From: a virus
Length of the DNA stretch: 44,538 nt
Strand: one strand, 5' to 3'
Virus record (IMG/VR): IMGVR_UViG_3300042474_000446
Coordinates: 1-44,538 of that record
Below, in pieces: positions 43,136 through 44,538 of this stretch; the stretch's first letter is position 1, and each line of letters starts with the position of its first letter. The notes below the pieces were generated by a model. The model was not told the DNA's origin and ran no database searches. It saw nothing but the letters and a program-made list of their open reading frames with translations. The translations under genes were made by a program, and so were the position numbers.

Positions 43136-43687
43136 ATGGAGCCATCTGGTGTATCAATGAATCCACCTAGTAGGGTGGAGTGGAAAGGGTCAATTATTTA
43201 TGTTGGAGACGCTAGACAAGCGCTTCGTGAACATAAGATTACTTTTGAAGAGCGTGATGAGTTTCTTGGAGCTATCTATGCAGCTAATCCAGCATTGGTC
43301 AGTAATCCCAATGCTAAGTCTGTGTATCGTATGCATCTTGGAGACTTCCAACATTACCTACAGGCACTAAAGTCAAGATGGTCAAATGGAGTTCCATTAG
43401 TCAGTAAAGAAGAAGCATTACGCAGAACAAATATCTGTCAAAGTTGTCCAGCAAAATCACAAGTTAATGGTTGTTATGGATGTAGTGGTTTATCAAAGCT
43501 GCTAATGCACATACCTGAAAAGTTCATGGAGAACAATGCAGGTTGTGCAGTGTGTAAATGTTACCTTAATAACAAGGTCTGGATGAGTGAAGAGGTGTTA
43601 TCTGCTGATTCTAGAGATCTTGAATATCCTCCGAATTGCTGGATGAACGAAGTTTTTCCTCCGCAGTTACCTGCTGGTGACATTTAA
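43136..43687 (+). CDS. Zinc-ribbon-like Cys-rich protein, plus strand in the early block
   Basis: 183 residues from ATG 43136 (in-frame TTG codons at 43127 and 43130 are less likely). Residues about 100-160 carry CQSCPAKSQVNGCYGCSG and CAVCKCYLNNKVW, then a final NCW, a multi-Cys arrangement like the zinc-ribbon ends found in several phage proteins (CxxCxCxLxxK). The first 95 residues have an alpha/beta texture with IIYVGDARQALREHKIT. The function is unknown; zinc and nucleic-acid binding are likely from the pattern. It is the only plus-strand gene in this part and overlaps the 3' end of the HNH gene at 43611 by 77 bp. Confidence 0.62.
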   Translation: MEPSGVSMNPPSRVEWKGSIIYVGDARQALREHKITFEERDEFLGAIYAANPALVSNPNAKSVYRMHLGDFQHYLQALKSRWSNGVPLVSKEEALRRTNICQSCPAKSQVNGCYGCSGLSKLLMHIPEKFMENNAGCAVCKCYLNNKVWMSEEVLSADSRDLEYPPNCWMNEVFPPQLPAGDI

Positions 43688-44048
43688 TGCACAAAGCCCT
43701 GAATCCAGAAGCTTCGCAGAATAAGCGTTTAGCAAAACTAGGAAGGTCTTCAAAGTCTCTCAAGCTGCCAGCTGGAATAATGTGATCAATCTGGATTTCT
43801 TTTCCAGGATATACATCTTTACAGATAGCGCATTTGTAATGCTTTGATGCTCTATTGGTCTTCTTGTTGACTCTTGTGTCAACATAAGCTGCTTTCAAGC
43901 AATCAAACTTTGGCTGCCATCTAGAGCTAGCACTACGTAATGCGCTTCTAATAAACCCAAAGAACCTAGATTTTGTCCATGTGCCATTATTATATGGACG
44001 AGCAACGTCTAATCTCCTCTTTACTGGCTTTGCTTTTTTCTTACTCAT
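43611..44048 (-). CDS. HNH endonuclease-like protein
   Basis: 145 residues from ATG 44048 (MSKKKAKPVKRRLDV); ATG 44060 is the alternative start. The HNH region is CAICKDVYPGKEIQIDHIIP-x(n)-LCIKCHQQVTAEE, with Asp-His in IQIDHIIP and two CxxC zinc pairs. The basic N-terminus and RSSALRSAS-type residues suggest DNA contact. It may be a phage DNA-processing or homing-type nuclease. The 3' 77 bp are antisense to the end of the 43136 gene. The gene is coupled to the upstream 82-residue gene by an 8-bp overlap. Confidence 0.7.
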   Translation of the reverse strand: MSKKKAKPVKRRLDVARPYNNGTWTKSRFFGFIRSALRSASSRWQPKFDCLKAAYVDTRVNKKTNRASKHYKCAICKDVYPGKEIQIDHIIPAGSLRDFEDLPSFAKRLFCEASGFRALCIKCHQQVTAEEKLRSSSNSEDIQDL

Positions 44049-44289
44049 ATTCTTTCTCATGGCAAAGCTCGCATATTAAACGCAAGTCCACAATCTTTTG
44101 TAGAGAATCTTTTTTAATTCCTTTTTCAGGAAATTTTACAAATGATTTCTTTGTCATTGAAAAGTAACGCTCAACATCATCGTTAATCTCTTGAGCTGTG
44201 GCTTTACTCTTGCAGTCTTGACACTCTACAATGATGTCTTTTAGTTCTATTAATTCATCCATATCAAACCAGTGATTTAGGGCTATCAT
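44041..44289 (-). CDS. Small Cys-pair hypothetical protein
   Basis: 82 residues. The pairs CQDCKSK (about residues 23-26) and CELCHEKEYE (near the end) could bind zinc, and the centre is a charged helix (NDDVERYFSMTKKSFVKF). ATG 44289 overlaps the end of the RNA-ligase-like gene by 26 bp. No family is recognised. Confidence 0.5.
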   Translation of the reverse strand: MIALNHWFDMDELIELKDIIVECQDCKSKATAQEINDDVERYFSMTKKSFVKFPEKGIKKDSLQKIVDLRLICELCHEKEYE

Positions 44290-44538
44290 CTTTTTCTATT
44301 GTTTTTTTGAATCCAGTATTGCTTGCTTCGTGAAACACAACAATACCTTCTGGATTCATAAAGTCACGCTTTGCGATACTACCTTCTAGTTTTAGATTTT
44401 GCAACACTTGATCAATAGCAACTGTATCAAATACGCCATCGTAAAGAACTGGAACTAAGTCGCAACAAATAGGAAGAACATCTTGGTATTTAATGACGCT
44501 AGGATCAGCTTTTAAGATTTGCTGCGGCTCTTCATTAT
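44264..44538 (-). CDS. RNA ligase-like protein, C-terminal fragment (5' end outside window)
   Basis: The minus-strand frame is open from the window edge to TGA 44264-44266 (about 90 residues visible). FMNPEGIVVFHEASNTGFKK followed by TIEKDDSPKSL matches the end of phage RNA ligase/nucleotidyltransferase domains, where EGIVV is motif IV and the Lys-rich FKKTIE part is motif V. The catalytic Lys of motif I lies outside the window. Such ligases seal RNA nicks, including host-damaged tRNAs. The tRNA in this same region makes an RNA-repair role worth considering. Confidence 0.62.
   Translation of the reverse strand, partial: NEEPQQILKADPSVIKYQDVLPICCDLVPVLYDGVFDTVAIDQVLQNLKLEGSIAKRDFMNPEGIVVFHEASNTGFKKTIEKDDSPKSLV

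Noticed and set aside
1-44538. CRISPR array, insertion sequence or integrase
   Set aside because: No regularly spaced direct repeats, no transposase or recombinase motifs and no terminal inverted repeats were seen; the dispersed 14-bp copies are kilobases apart.

Overview
This 44.5 kb window is part of the genome of a tailed, podovirus-like bacteriophage, probably lytic: no integrase, excisionase or lysogeny repressor is visible. The phage type follows from the gene set: terminase C-terminus, long portal protein, scaffold, major capsid protein, a head-tail adaptor-like protein, no tail tube, sheath or tape-measure genes, and one 5335-residue virion-type protein. Most genes have no Shine-Dalgarno sequence. 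They start in A/T-rich contexts or at ATGA/TAATG junctions with the preceding gene. This fits a host that makes little use of Shine-Dalgarno pairing (Bacteroidota-like, among others), but the host cannot be named from this sequence.

Layout. Bases 1-34744 are all plus-strand and are structural or late genes. 1-5686 holds terminase end, portal, a small ORF, scaffold and major capsid protein. 5771-12720 holds fibre and spike-like receptor-binding proteins around a compact ATGA-coupled block (small membrane protein, DUF1353-like protein, TIGR02594/NlpC-P60-like cell-wall hydrolase, calcineurin-like phosphoesterase, small winged-helix protein). 12797-18733 holds virion proteins, an adaptor and two coiled-coil proteins. 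18737-34744 is the giant protein, which carries a zinc-metalloprotease HExxH motif. Bases 34769-44538 are almost all minus-strand and are early, nucleotide-metabolism or replication genes: two HNH-type proteins, ThyX, a CAT-anticodon tRNA with an initiator-like 3' half, a DUF3310 protein, a T7 gp4/Twinkle-like primase-helicase, a protein with a ParB-like HTH segment, a DUF932 protein, and the 3' part of an RNA ligase-like gene running off the window. One zinc-ribbon-like gene (43136-43687) is on the plus strand inside this block. The two transcription units converge at about 34745-34768.

Non-coding structure is the most unusual part. (1) A 14-bp element, TTTAG-CC(A/G)A-CTAAA, occurs eight times across the window, in spacers and inside genes. 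Inside genes it always sits in the only frame that lacks a stop codon. Two spacer copies lie exactly 47 nt upstream of start codons. (2) A 90-nt element at 35562-35651 is closed by a perfect 9-bp stem, and its first base is where an extended -10 promoter (TGATATAAT) should start transcription: a good candidate for an undescribed phage RNA or leader. (3) A perfect 13-bp stem enclosing further hairpins lies in the leader of the major capsid gene. (4) Further foldable spacers lie at 35154-35239 and 36941-37269.

Working model (inference): minus-strand genes supply nucleotides and replication functions, and possibly RNA repair (tRNA plus RNA ligase). Plus-strand genes build the particle. The giant protein and its coiled-coil neighbours are probably packaged and ejected with the DNA. 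The dispersed 14-bp element may be the binding site of a phage or host regulator or partition-like protein.
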